Under the pieces are notes generated by a model. It did not search any database. It was not told the origin of the DNA and saw only the letters and a list, made by a program, of their open reading frames with translations. A stretch of 21,194 nt of DNA, taken from Bacteroidales bacterium. GTDB lineage: Bacteria; Bacteroidota; Bacteroidia; Bacteroidales; UBA932. Shown in pieces: positions 1 to 7,432 of the stretch. The position numbers and the translations under genes are program-made. The stretch spans positions 1-21,194 of the forward strand of contig JAGAAF010000052.1 of NCBI GenBank assembly GCA_017615435.1, read 5' to 3'. The stretch's first letter is position 1. Each line of letters starts with the position of its first letter.

Positions 1-4
1 AAAA

Positions 5-36
5 TTTGTAATTGAAATAAGAAAATAATATCTTTG
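5..36 (+). promoter_or_regulatory. rpmH promoter, Bacteroidota type
   Basis: A -33 element TTTG (5-8) is followed after exactly 20 bp by a -7 element TATCTTTG (29-36), matching the known Bacteroides consensus TTTG-N19-21-TAnnTTTG. The rpmH start codon lies 36 nt further on, leaving an A-rich leader of about 30 nt with no clear Shine-Dalgarno sequence. This is one of the best consensus matches in the window. Confidence 0.8.
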
Positions 37-72
37 CCCTCCCAAAATCGAAAAACAAAAAAATAGATAGAT

Positions 73-225
73 ATGAAAAGGACATTCCAACCCTCACGTC
101 GCAAGAGAGTCAACAAGCACGGTTTCCGTGAGCGTATGGCTTCTGCAAACGGCCGCCGCGTGCTGGCAGCCCGCCGTCGTCACGGCCGCAAGAAACTCAC
201 AGTTTCCAGCGAAGATCGCTTTTAA
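73..225 (+). CDS. rpmH: 50S ribosomal protein L34
   Basis: The 50-residue product is a small, very basic protein of the large ribosomal subunit. It begins [12 protein letters not shown] and contains the family-typical segments HGFRERM and [17 protein letters not shown]. Length and composition are normal for L34, which is usually 44-52 residues; the short tail SSEDRF is seen in Bacteroidota forms. The frame opens 36 nt after a consensus promoter and ends in TAA. It is monocistronic here: a strong stem-loop starts 24 bp after the stop, and the next gene is convergent. dnaA and rnpA, the common neighbours of rpmH in many bacteria, are not present downstream. The identification is secure. Confidence 0.97.
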   Translation: MKRTFQPSRRKRVNKHGFRERMASANGRRVLAARRRHGRKKLTVSSEDRF

Positions 226-249
226 TTGATGCGCGTCAGCGCTTCGATT

Positions 250-282
250 AAAAAAGGGTTGGCAATGCGCCAACCCTTTTTT
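250..282. terminator. Bidirectional intrinsic terminator between rpmH and the convergent aminopeptidase gene
   Basis: A perfect 14-bp inverted repeat (250-263 and 269-282) with a 5-nt loop has a GGGTTGGC core flanked by six A on the left and six T on the right. Either strand therefore gives a GC-rich hairpin followed by a U run. It lies 24 bp after the rpmH stop and 1 bp beyond the stop of the convergent gene, so it probably ends both transcripts. Confidence 0.93.
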
Positions 283-283
283 G

Positions 284-1630
284 TTATTCTTCCATCAGGA
301 ACATCGGATCCCAGGCGGGAAGCTTGATGGGCTCCTGATCGAGATACTGCAGTAAGTCTTCGGGGATGTATTTGCGCTCGACGACCAGGCGGAACATATA
401 TTCGTCGAACCACTCGTCGGTCATAATAATCTGGCCGTGGTAGCCGGAGGACTCGCCCCAGCTGTTCTCCACCATCCACTTGACGGGTTTGCCGTCCTTA
501 AGATCGACTGCGATAAGGGTCATAGCGTGAGATGAACCGCTGGCGTGGGTGAGGATGCGCTGTTTCTTGTCCATAGTGAACTGAACGCCGAGAAGCGACT
601 CGTAGTCGAAGTTCGCGAGGTCGGCGACTCCCTTCTTGCGGTCGAGGAACTTGCCCACGTCGCAGGAGAAGTACATCGCTTTGTTGTCCTTGATGCTGGC
701 GATGGCCATCTCCTTGATACGCTCGATGGGGAGGTTGAGGTAGAGCCAGTTGTCGCCGTCGTAGAGGTGACGGTCGTACTCGATCTCATAGAGCTTGCCA
801 TACTCGCGGCTGGGATCGTTCATCAGCATCACATAGTCGTGGTTCAGATCGAAGCCCACCATCTCCTGGTAGAACTGCACGGGTGTGTAGGTCTTGCCCT
901 TCCATTCGAACTCCTGAGGCGGCTCGCCATAGGCAAGGCAGAGGATGCGATAGATTTCGGAGAGCATCTCCACTTTCAGCTTCTGGGCGCATTTGGCGCA
1001 CTTGGCCTCGCGCAGCTTGATGGCATCCTGCCTGAGGATGGTTTTGAGCTGGGTGTTGAACTGGGCGGTGCTGTTCGCGATAAGCGATTCGGGCATAACA
1101 TCGTCGGGCACGGCGCCGTATTTCATCACGAGATTGGCTACTCCGGTGAAGGTGCCGCCGTCGCCGATGGGGTTGCTCAACAGCCAGTCCACCTGACGGT
1201 CGTCGATGGGCAGGTCCTTGGTATCAATGATGGCCTGCATAAACATATTCGCCTTCTCAAGCTGATCATAGAAGAAGCAGTAGCTCTGCGAGAACTTGAA
1301 TCCGGTGAGGTTGTTCTTGTCGATGAGGGCGGCGCGAAGGACGTTGAGGCCGGTGAAGAGCCAGCAGCGGCCGGATTGCTTCTGGTCGGTGATGCCGATG
1401 GTCATCACGCGGTCGGAGAAGTCCGTGTCGATCATAGCCATATTCTCCGCGTTTACGGCCAGGGTGTTCAGTGAAGCGGCGTTGAGGGCGTTGCGTACGG
1501 CTTTGTCGGCAGCGGTGTTCGCGTAACCCTGGCGAATGGTCTGCAGCATCAGGGAATCGATGCCTCCATTCTGTGCAAATGCGCCGGTGCAGAAGAGCGC
1601 AGCGGCGGCGAGGGCGATCAGTCGTTTCAT
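284..1630 (-). CDS. pepC: Secreted C1B-family cysteine aminopeptidase (aminopeptidase C / bleomycin hydrolase)
   Basis: The 448-residue protein has a Sec signal peptide (about residues 1-19, ending GAFAQ), so it should act in the periplasm or beyond, unlike the cytoplasmic PepC of lactic acid bacteria. The papain-like catalytic set is complete: oxyanion Gln83 and Cys89 (QSGRCW), His368 (SSHAMTL) and Asn389 (ENSWGE). The family trims N-terminal residues from peptides, and its C-terminus reaches into the active site as a ruler; here the tail ends LPAWDPMFLMEE. I start at 1630 because it gives a proper signal peptide and an ATGA overlap with the upstream permease stop; an in-frame start at 1714 would add basic residues that spoil it. 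It is the last gene of the tyrS operon. Confidence 0.93.
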   Translation of the reverse strand: MKRLIALAAAALFCTGAFAQNGGIDSLMLQTIRQGYANTAADKAVRNALNAASLNTLAVNAENMAMIDTDFSDRVMTIGITDQKQSGRCWLFTGLNVLRAALIDKNNLTGFKFSQSYCFFYDQLEKANMFMQAIIDTKDLPIDDRQVDWLLSNPIGDGGTFTGVANLVMKYGAVPDDVMPESLIANSTAQFNTQLKTILRQDAIKLREAKCAKCAQKLKVEMLSEIYRILCLAYGEPPQEFEWKGKTYTPVQFYQEMVGFDLNHDYVMLMNDPSREYGKLYEIEYDRHLYDGDNWLYLNLPIERIKEMAIASIKDNKAMYFSCDVGKFLDRKKGVADLANFDYESLLGVQFTMDKKQRILTHASGSSHAMTLIAVDLKDGKPVKWMVENSWGESSGYHGQIIMTDEWFDEYMFRLVVERKYIPEDLLQYLDQEPIKLPAWDPMFLMEE

Positions 1631-2730
1631 TTCTTTATCTCTTTTATACTTATTGTCGATACGAGGGCGCCGATGAGCGCGACGCCGGCCGCGGTGAGCA
1701 GCACGTCCGTCCATTTGAGCAGGACGGGGTACGCGCTTGCGAGGTAATTGCCGGGCATCTTTACGAGCCCGGTATGCTGCTGAAGCAGCACCATCAGCAC
1801 GCCTATGGCCATTCCTATGGCCAGGCCGAGCAGCGAGACGAACCAGCCCTCGAGCCAGAAGGTGCGGCGAACGAGCGCGTCCGATGCGCCTATGCTGCGA
1901 AGGGTGGTGATATCCTCGGTCTTGTCGATGATCAGCATCGAAAGAGAGCCGAAGATGTTGAAAGCTACGATGAGCACCACGAAGATGAGTATGCAGAAAA
2001 TCGCCGCCTTTTCGTAGCGCATCATTTTGTAGATGGAAGGGTGCTGCTGATATCTGTCGAGGACTTCGAAATCCGGTTCCAGAAGCTCACGCACCTGTTT
2101 GATGGATGCTTCAGGACCATAAATCTCAAAGGATGTGATTTCCGATTCGATATGCAGCAGTTCGCGGGCCTTATCCATTGGCACTACCACGAAACTCTCA
2201 TCTGATGAAAGAATCTCCTTGGGCCTCATCGAGATGGTCTCGAGCGAAGCGGCCGGATTGGCCATAGAGAAACTCTCGGACTTGGCGGGGAAGAAGAGGG
2301 TGAGCTGCTGGAGGAAGAAGGGCTTGATGCCAAGCTCGGCGGCGAGGGCGGAACTGACGTTGCACTGCCACGCGCCTTCGATACCGCGGACCCTGGTGAT
2401 AGTCTGGCGGTCGGCATAGCGTGCGGCGACCGTCTCCTCGAGGACTCCGTCCGCGGAGGCCACGCCCGGCAGCCCCGCGACCGCCAGGAACGCATCAGTG
2501 TTGCACGAAAAGGTCTTGCCCGTGACTGGCCTCACGACCATATCCGGCGAACTCGAATCCAGATTGTCCCTGATTATGCGGTCGAAACCGTTATAGACAG
2601 AGAGGATCACTATCAGCGCGGCAGTACCCACCGCCATTCCGGCGGCGCTGATTCCGGAGATCCAGCTGATCACGCTCCGGGATTTTCCGGAGAAAAGATA
2701 GCGTCCGGCTATTTTGCCTGCTACGCCCAA
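1627..2730 (-). CDS. LolC/LolE-family ABC transporter permease (FtsX domain)
   Basis: This 367-residue inner-membrane protein has the LolC/E layout: one N-terminal membrane helix (about 21-45, after the family-like segment IAGRYLFSGKSRS), a large periplasmic domain, then three membrane helices (about 243-268, 297-316, 342-360). The segment TEDITTLRSIGAS after the second helix is the cytoplasmic loop that contacts the ATPase in this superfamily. The expected role is extraction of lipoproteins from the inner membrane with a LolD-type ATPase, which is not encoded nearby. The only start that keeps the first helix is TTG at 2730; a TAA lies directly before it in frame. It follows rbfA by 6 bp and its TGA overlaps the next ATG (ATGA). 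Which Lol subunit it represents cannot be told. Confidence 0.85.
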   Translation of the reverse strand: MGVAGKIAGRYLFSGKSRSVISWISGISAAGMAVGTAALIVILSVYNGFDRIIRDNLDSSSPDMVVRPVTGKTFSCNTDAFLAVAGLPGVASADGVLEETVAARYADRQTITRVRGIEGAWQCNVSSALAAELGIKPFFLQQLTLFFPAKSESFSMANPAASLETISMRPKEILSSDESFVVVPMDKARELLHIESEITSFEIYGPEASIKQVRELLEPDFEVLDRYQQHPSIYKMMRYEKAAIFCILIFVVLIVAFNIFGSLSMLIIDKTEDITTLRSIGASDALVRRTFWLEGWFVSLLGLAIGMAIGVLMVLLQQHTGLVKMPGNYLASAYPVLLKWTDVLLTAAGVALIGALVSTISIKEIKK

Positions 2731-2736
2731 AAGGAA

Positions 2737-3081
2737 TTATTTTTTTAGTAATTCTTCTATGTGCTCGACATAGTCGAGGGTGGTGTCGAGATAGAAATCC
2801 AGCTCGGGGACTATGCGGAGCTGTTTCGCGACCTTCCTGCCGAGCTCGCCCCTGATGGCCTTGTTGTTCTCCTCGAGAAGCTTCATAACCGCTTCCTGTT
2901 TGTCGGAAGGGAAGATGCTCACGTAAACCTTGGCGATGCTGAGGTCCGGGCTCACCCTGACCTCGCTGACGGTCACCATCGCGCCGCCGAACGCGGCCAT
3001 TCCCTTGCTCCTGATAATCTCGGCGAGGTCGCGCTGAAGCTCCCTCCCGACCTTCTGCTGTCTGGTGGACTGTCCTTCCAT
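2737..3081 (-). CDS. rbfA: 30S ribosome-binding factor A
   Basis: This 114-residue protein is RbfA, a KH-like factor that binds the immature 30S subunit and helps mature the 16S rRNA 5' region. Recognisable family features are the N-terminal RQQKVGRELQRDLAEII helix, the VTVSEVRVSPDLSIAKVYVSIF strand region and the C-terminal RIVPELDFYLDTTLDYVEHIEELL segment. Length is normal (110-130 residues). It sits 6 bp after tyrS and 6 bp before the permease gene, so it is an internal operon gene without its own visible promoter. Linkage to a LolC/E-type permease is, to my knowledge, common in Bacteroidales. Confidence 0.95.
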   Translation of the reverse strand: MEGQSTRQQKVGRELQRDLAEIIRSKGMAAFGGAMVTVSEVRVSPDLSIAKVYVSIFPSDKQEAVMKLLEENNKAIRGELGRKVAKQLRIVPELDFYLDTTLDYVEHIEELLKK

Positions 3082-3087
3082 TTCAGT

Positions 3088-4377
3088 TTACTTTATGTTG
3101 ATTATGTAATAGTCCTTCTTACCCTTCTGGGCGAGGATATACTTGCCGTCGATAATGTCGGCTTCGGTAATCTCGCGGGCGATGTCGGTAACCTTCTCTT
3201 TGTTGAGGGAGAAACCGTTACCCTGGATCATCTTGCGGGCTTCACCTTTGGAGGGGAATATCTGAGTCTCCACTGCAAGGAAATCGAGTATGCCGACAGG
3301 CAGTTTGGCGCGCTCCACATCGAAGGTGGGAACACCGTCGAACACTGCCAGGAAAGTCTTTTCGTCCAAGCTGCGAAGATCCTCGGCGGTAGCTTTCCCG
3401 AAGAGCATCTGCGAGGCTTTCACCGCATTCTCGTACTCTTTCTCGCCGTGTACCATAATGGTGACTTCTTTCGCGAGGAGTTTCTGCAGGCGGCGCTGGC
3501 CGGGATCTTCGGCGTGCTCGGCAATCGCAGACTCGATAGTCTGCCTGTCGAGCATCGTGAAGATCTTCACGTAGCGCGCCGCATCCTCGTCGCTGACATT
3601 GAGCCAGAACTGGTAGAACTGGTAGGGGCTGGTGCGCTCCGGGTCGAGCCAGATGTTGCCTTTCTCGGTCTTGCCGAACTTGCCGCCGTCGGCCTTCGTG
3701 ATAAGAGGGCAGGTGAGTGCGAAAGCTTCCTTGCCGAGTACGCGGCGGATCAGTTCAGTACCCGTGGTGATGTTACCCCACTGGTCTGCTCCGCCGAGCT
3801 GCATACGGACGTCGTTGTGCTCGTAGAGATACAGGAAATCGTAGCCCTGAAGCAGCTGATAGGTGAATTCGGTGAAGGACATACCTTCGGAAGACTCGCG
3901 CTCGAGGCGCTTCTTGACCGAGTCCTTGCTCATCATATAGTTGACCGTGATGAGCTTGCCGATATCGCGCGTGAAATTGATGAAGGTGTAGTCCTTCATC
4001 CAGTCGTAGTTGTTGACCAGCTCGGCTTTGTTGGGCGCGTCCGCGTTGAAATCGAGAAAACGCGAAAGCTGGGCCTTGATGCACTCCACATTGTGCTCGA
4101 GAGTCTTCTCGTCGAGAAGGTTCCTCTCCTGGCTCTTCATCGAAGGGTCGCCGATCATACCGGTGGCTCCGCCGACAAGGGCGTAGGGTTTATTGCCGCA
4201 CTCCTGGAAGTGCTTGAGGATCATTATGCTGACGAGGTGACCGATGTGAAGACTGTCTCCAGTGGGGTCGATACCCACATATGCAGCCATCGGGCCCTTG
4301 GCTAGTTCTTCTTCCGTCCCCGGGGTGATGTCTTTGATCATCCCTCTCCATTTGAGTTCCTGAACAAAATTCTTCAT
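3088..4377 (-). CDS. tyrS: Tyrosyl-tRNA synthetase
   Basis: The 429-residue class I synthetase activates tyrosine with ATP and charges tRNA-Tyr. The HIGH motif is at 44-47 (LHIGHL), the KMSKS-equivalent is KFGKT at 233-237, and the tyrosine pocket shows GGADQWGNI (195-203). The C-terminal S4-like RNA-binding domain is visible around [20 protein letters not shown] chose the ATG at 4377, which gives [13 protein letters not shown], the usual N-terminus in this phylum; an upstream in-frame ATG-like start at 4410 would begin inside the promoter box. It heads the tyrS-rbfA-permease-aminopeptidase operon and is divergent from tpiA across 80 bp. Confidence 0.96.
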   Translation of the reverse strand: MKNFVQELKWRGMIKDITPGTEEELAKGPMAAYVGIDPTGDSLHIGHLVSIMILKHFQECGNKPYALVGGATGMIGDPSMKSQERNLLDEKTLEHNVECIKAQLSRFLDFNADAPNKAELVNNYDWMKDYTFINFTRDIGKLITVNYMMSKDSVKKRLERESSEGMSFTEFTYQLLQGYDFLYLYEHNDVRMQLGGADQWGNITTGTELIRRVLGKEAFALTCPLITKADGGKFGKTEKGNIWLDPERTSPYQFYQFWLNVSDEDAARYVKIFTMLDRQTIESAIAEHAEDPGQRRLQKLLAKEVTIMVHGEKEYENAVKASQMLFGKATAEDLRSLDEKTFLAVFDGVPTFDVERAKLPVGILDFLAVETQIFPSKGEARKMIQGNGFSLNKEKVTDIAREITEADIIDGKYILAQKGKKDYYIINIK

Positions 4378-4398
4378 CGAATGATAATCTATAGCCCA

Positions 4399-4406
4399 CA
4401 AATTTA
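4399..4406 (-). promoter_or_regulatory. tyrS operon promoter, -7 box
   Basis: On the minus strand this reads TAAATTTG, matching TAnnTTTG, 21 nt before the tyrS ATG. No convincing -33 TTTG is seen at the expected distance. It lies back to back with the tpiA box, 12 bp away. Confidence 0.6.
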
Positions 4407-4418
4407 GCAAATATTAGT

Positions 4419-4426
4419 TAAATTTG
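4419..4426 (+). promoter_or_regulatory. tpiA promoter, -7 box
   Basis: TAAATTTG matches TAnnTTTG and lies 31 nt before the tpiA ATG. The -33 position would fall within or beside the divergent tyrS -7 box and is not a good match, so this promoter may be weak there or depend on an activator. Confidence 0.6.
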
Positions 4427-4457
4427 CCCGGTTGAAAGAACATCAAATAATTATATT

Positions 4458-5213
4458 ATGAGAAAGAACATCGTTGCGGGAAACTGGAAAATGAACACCA
4501 CCGTTCCCGAAGGAGTAGAGCTTGCAAAGGCTGTCGTGGCCGCGAGCGCAAAGGTCCCGGCTGAGGTCGGTCTTATTATCGCCACCCCCTTCACGCATCT
4601 GTGCCCTGTGGCCGAGGTCGTGAAAGGAACACGAGTAGCACTTTCCGCCGAGAACTGCGCGGACAAGGAGAAAGGCGCGTACACGGGAGAGGTCTCTGCG
4701 GCTATGATCAAGAGCACAGGATGCGAGTACACCATCCTCGGACACTCCGAGCGTCGTCAGTACTACGGCGAGACCGATGAGAAACTTGTCGAGAAGACAA
4801 AGCTCGCCCTTGCCGAAGGTCTCAAGGTCATCCTCTGCGTCGGTGAAAACCTGGACGAGAGGGAGGCAGGAAAGCATTTCGCAGTAGTCGAGGCCCAGAC
4901 GAAGAACGTCCTGAGCCACTTCACCGCTGTGGAGATGGCTTCCATCGTCATCGCTTACGAGCCTGTGTGGGCTATCGGAACCGGAAAAACCGCGACCGCA
5001 GACCAGGCCGAAGAAATCCACGCCTTCATCCGCGGACTTCTCAAGGATATGTTCGGCGCTAAGGTGGCGGACGACACGACCATCCTCTACGGCGGATCGT
5101 GCAAGCCTTCCAATGCCGGTGAACTGTTCGCGAAGCCGGACATCGACGGCGGCCTTATCGGCGGTGCTTCGCTCAAGGCAGACGACTTTATCGGAATCGC
5201 ACTGTCATTTTAA
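4458..5213 (+). CDS. tpiA: Triose-phosphate isomerase
   Basis: The 251-residue cytoplasmic enzyme interconverts dihydroxyacetone phosphate and glyceraldehyde 3-phosphate. All catalytic elements are present: Asn9 and Lys11 in GNWKMN, His96 in ILGHSERR, Glu168 in [15 protein letters not shown], and the phosphate-binding YGGSCKPSN and GGLIGGASL loops. Length is the family norm. It is monocistronic, with its own promoter, and is convergent with the lipoprotein gene; the two coding regions overlap by 26 bp. A strong terminator follows 30 bp after the stop, inside the opposing gene. Confidence 0.98.
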   Translation: MRKNIVAGNWKMNTTVPEGVELAKAVVAASAKVPAEVGLIIATPFTHLCPVAEVVKGTRVALSAENCADKEKGAYTGEVSAAMIKSTGCEYTILGHSERRQYYGETDEKLVEKTKLALAEGLKVILCVGENLDEREAGKHFAVVEAQTKNVLSHFTAVEMASIVIAYEPVWAIGTGKTATADQAEEIHAFIRGLLKDMFGAKVADDTTILYGGSCKPSNAGELFAKPDIDGGLIGGASLKADDFIGIALSF

Positions 5214-5604
5214 TTGACTCGCGGCTGTACCACAGCCAGACTACATCGTCCTCCATCTTCACGACCTGGAGGACGATGTTTTTTCGTACCTGGTCGGCGC
5301 CGGTGGGGGAGGTCCAGCGGAGAAGTCCTGCGGTGACCATCTGATCCTCTTCAGTCGGTTCGGACTGGAGCCTGATGATGAAGTAGTCGGACATATTGTC
5401 CGTGTGAAGCCTGAACTCCAGATTGTCGGAGTTGTAGGCGTACTGGCAGGTGAGGGGATTGTAGGTGATAATGCCGGTCTTGCCGACCGCCATCCTGAGG
5501 GTGGCGTCAGTGAGGAACTCCGGAGTGTAGGTGCCCTCCTCCACGCATCCTGTGAACGCGAAGAGCAGCGCGACGGCGGCGGATATGAGACTTAACTTTT
5601 TCAT
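5188..5604 (-). CDS. Small predicted lipoprotein of unknown function, coupled to the M6 protease gene
   Basis: The 138-residue product starts with a lipoprotein signal peptide: [17 protein letters not shown] followed by lipobox TGC, so Cys20 should be lipidated. The rest is hydrophilic with alternating polar and hydrophobic stretches ([27 protein letters not shown]) suggestive of a small beta-rich domain. I recognise no family. Its ATG overlaps the stop of the upstream M6 protease gene (ATGA), so the two are probably translated together; a partner, inhibitor or anchoring role for the protease is only a guess. The 3' end overlaps tpiA by 26 bp on the opposite strand, and the coding sequence also holds the tpiA terminator, which constrains codons for NIVLQ and MEDDV. 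Confidence 0.8.
   Translation of the reverse strand: MKKLSLISAAVALLFAFTGCVEEGTYTPEFLTDATLRMAVGKTGIITYNPLTCQYAYNSDNLEFRLHTDNMSDYFIIRLQSEPTEEDQMVTAGLLRWTSPTGADQVRKNIVLQVVKMEDDVVWLWYSRESIKMTVRFR
5223..5285 (+). terminator. tpiA intrinsic terminator, located inside the opposing lipoprotein gene
   Basis: A perfect 12-bp inverted repeat (5243-5254 and 5268-5279, core CGTCCTCC/GGAGGACG) with a 13-nt loop runs straight into six T (5279-5284). It starts 30 bp after the tpiA stop. A smaller 6-bp hairpin (GGCTGT/ACAGCC, 3-nt loop, 5223-5237) precedes it. The whole element lies within the coding sequence of the minus-strand lipoprotein gene. The U run is on the plus transcript only. Confidence 0.88.
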
Positions 5605-7301
5605 TCCTTCACTGTTAATTCCTTGACTATTACGTCGGTGGTGCCGTCCGCCCAGGTCACTTCAGCACGGAGGATACCGTTTCGGGTGAGGGAGAAGTAG
5701 CCGTCGGCGTCCGTGGTGGCCGGCGAGTCGTCGAAATACCACTTTATCTCTTCCGCGTCCGTGGCGTTATAGACATAGAGAGGGAAGCGCGCCCCCTTGA
5801 TGAAGGTGCCGTCTTTGTTGCGCACGCCGCCGCTGAAATAGATGAACGGGATGGTGTTGCGGCTGTCGATGACCATAGTCTTGAACGAGCCGGATTTGGA
5901 GTAGGCGGCGTCGGGGGTGTAGACGGTCGCGAGGGTGGAGTAGACGGTGTTTCCGCTCAGGTCTTCAGGCATCACGGTCAAGTGCCCTTCGGTATTCGGC
6001 AGCACCTTTTCCACCTTCGGTTCTTCGCTGCCGCTCCACACTTTCACGATGCAGCTGTCGATCTCGTCCAGCAGGCTTTCATCCAGCTGCCAGATGAGGA
6101 TAGCGGAGCTTTGGAACGGCGTGTGCCTTATCTCTATGATAGGCTCTATCACGCTGAAGCTCACGCTGCTGTCCGGGTTCATACGGATGTCCTTGATGGC
6201 GTAGCGCGACGGTGTGCCGTCCCACGCACGGAAGGCCGGTTCGCTGTCTGAACTGAGGGTCTGGGTGTCGCCGTAGGGGAAGAAGACGGCTGTGACGGTG
6301 TCCGCGTCCGGGCAGGCTTCGATCAGGTCCGCGCACTGGTGGCTCGGACGGGCGTTGACCTCGTTCTTGTCCCAGCGTTCGCTGGCTTTGAGCGTGATGC
6401 TGTAATACGACGAGTAACCGGAGCGGTTGCTCGATTTGTCGATATGGTAGGCCAGCATACCGGAGCCTCCGATGTGGGTGTCCCAACCCTCCGTGGCCCT
6501 GCATTCGAAGAGGAAGTACTCGCCGGGGGTGTCGGTAGGGTGGTAGAGGTATTCGTGGCCGCGGTTGAACGGATGGAGGGTGTACTCGCCCGGCCGGAGG
6601 GTGTCGCGCTGGCCGAGTTCGAGCAAGTCGAAGTCCACGGCGCACAGACCGGCCGGGGTGCGGGTGCTGTCGTTGTGATCACCCTTGTCCATAAGGGCCA
6701 GGCTGCCCCATAGACCTTCAGACTTGCCGCCGCTGCCTTCCTGGTCCGTGTCATAGAGGTCCTTGAAACCCAGGGTGTGGCCGAATTCGTGGCATATCGG
6801 ACCGATCTGCAGCGGCTTGCCGTCCAGTATCTCGCAGAGCGCGGCGTATTCGTCGAGGACGACGTGATCCGGCCGCAGGGTGATGTTCTTGTTCACAAGG
6901 CTATGGTACTGGGGCCAGATCTCCGAACCCGAGAAGATTACTGCCACACAGTCGACTATACCGTTGCCGTCGTTATCGTAGTTGCGGTAAGCAACGTATG
7001 GATCCGCCAGGCGGCAGGCTTCGGCCACTGCGTAGTGGGCCGTTTCGTTGGTATATGTGCCGGCGAGGGTGACGAGCGGGCCGAGAGTGAAGGAGGCGAT
7101 TATGTTGGAATCCAGCTGCTGGTTGAAGTAACGGGCGGATTCGTTCAGGATCGAATCAAGATATTCTTCCTCCACGGTGAATGGGACTCCGTTCAACTCT
7201 GCGCGAATGAACAACACGCGCTTTTCCTGCCGGGCCAATAAGCTGAAGCAGCTCAGCAACAGGAATATGAAAATGCACGAGAGTCGTCCGCCGTTTTTCA
7301 T
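5601..7301 (-). CDS. Secreted M6-family zinc metalloprotease
   Basis: This 566-residue exported protein has an N-terminal hydrophobic signal (about 8-23; LLSC at 15-18 could be a poor lipobox, so lipidation is possible). The catalytic zinc motif is HEFGHTLGFKD at 171-181, i.e. HExxHxxGxxD, the M6 (immune inhibitor A-like) signature, with His171, His175 and Asp181 as predicted ligands and Glu172 catalytic. DNDGNGIVD (109-117) looks like a calcium-binding loop. After the peptidase domain comes a fibronectin-like stretch and a C-terminal Ig/PKD-like domain (about 495-566). Substrates cannot be inferred. The promoter -7 box is only 4 nt from the ATG. The stop overlaps the lipoprotein start. Confidence 0.9.
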   Translation of the reverse strand: MKNGGRLSCIFIFLLLSCFSLLARQEKRVLFIRAELNGVPFTVEEEYLDSILNESARYFNQQLDSNIIASFTLGPLVTLAGTYTNETAHYAVAEACRLADPYVAYRNYDNDGNGIVDCVAVIFSGSEIWPQYHSLVNKNITLRPDHVVLDEYAALCEILDGKPLQIGPICHEFGHTLGFKDLYDTDQEGSGGKSEGLWGSLALMDKGDHNDSTRTPAGLCAVDFDLLELGQRDTLRPGEYTLHPFNRGHEYLYHPTDTPGEYFLFECRATEGWDTHIGGSGMLAYHIDKSSNRSGYSSYYSITLKASERWDKNEVNARPSHQCADLIEACPDADTVTAVFFPYGDTQTLSSDSEPAFRAWDGTPSRYAIKDIRMNPDSSVSFSVIEPIIEIRHTPFQSSAILIWQLDESLLDEIDSCIVKVWSGSEEPKVEKVLPNTEGHLTVMPEDLSGNTVYSTLATVYTPDAAYSKSGSFKTMVIDSRNTIPFIYFSGGVRNKDGTFIKGARFPLYVYNATDAEEIKWYFDDSPATTDADGYFSLTRNGILRAEVTWADGTTDVIVKELTVKE

Positions 7302-7305
7302 ATCC

Positions 7306-7336
7306 CAAAGATACGAAGGGGGATAGAAAAAATCAA
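7306..7336 (-). promoter_or_regulatory. M6 protease operon promoter
   Basis: On the minus strand a -33 TTG (7334-7336) is followed after 20 bp by TATCTTTG (7306-7313). The box ends only 4 nt before the ATG at 7301, so transcription should start at or within a base or two of the start codon. Confidence 0.7.
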
Positions 7337-7374
7337 GGGCCGATACCTCACGGCATCAACCCCAGACGTGTACT

Positions 7375-7412
7375 AAAACCTAAACCTATGACAAAGATGC
7401 AGAAGGTTTAGG
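7375..7412 (-). terminator. Candidate terminator of the rplY-pth operon
   Basis: A perfect 9-bp inverted repeat (CCTAAACCT at 7379-7387, AGGTTTAGG at 7404-7412) with a 16-nt loop is followed on the minus strand by TTTTAG (7373-7378). It lies 21 bp after the pth stop. The stem is AT-rich and the T run is short, so it is a modest candidate. Confidence 0.45.
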
Positions 7413-7432
7413 GAACGTTGCATCGAAATGAA

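Larger units (their letters stand above)
7302..7432. other. 131-bp intergenic region between pth and the M6 protease gene
   Basis: It contains the M6 promoter at its left end and a candidate pth terminator (7375-7412). A short imperfect repeat, GATACC/GGCATC around a 4-nt loop (7342-7357), lies between. No open frame of useful length or RNA gene is evident. Confidence 0.6.

Noticed and set aside
545..1474. Long open frame (309 codons) antisense to the aminopeptidase gene.
   Set aside because: It mirrors the codon bias of the real gene, has no family features and the opposite strand has an intact catalytic protein.
2761..4305. Open frame of 514 codons antisense to rbfA and tyrS.
   Set aside because: It spans two complete genes and the product is a Leu/Val/Glu/His-rich shadow sequence typical of antisense frames in GC-rich DNA.
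5132..5179. GCGAAGC...GCTTCGC inverted repeat beyond the lipoprotein gene stop, as its terminator.
   Set aside because: The loop is over 30 nt with no T run; it lies in conserved tpiA codons and is likely chance.
5601..5700. C-terminal end of the M6 protease as a type IX secretion sorting domain.
   Set aside because: It resembles an Ig/PKD-like strand pattern, but lacks the glycine-rich motifs and terminal lysines I would expect; no call made.
6900..7301. Signal LLSC in the M6 protease as a lipobox.
   Set aside because: Leu at -2 is unusual, and hydrophobic residues continue past the Cys; kept only as a remote possibility.
7302..7432. Small RNA or tRNA gene in the pth-M6 gap.
   Set aside because: No cloverleaf or conserved RNA pattern; content is explained by a promoter and a terminator-like repeat.
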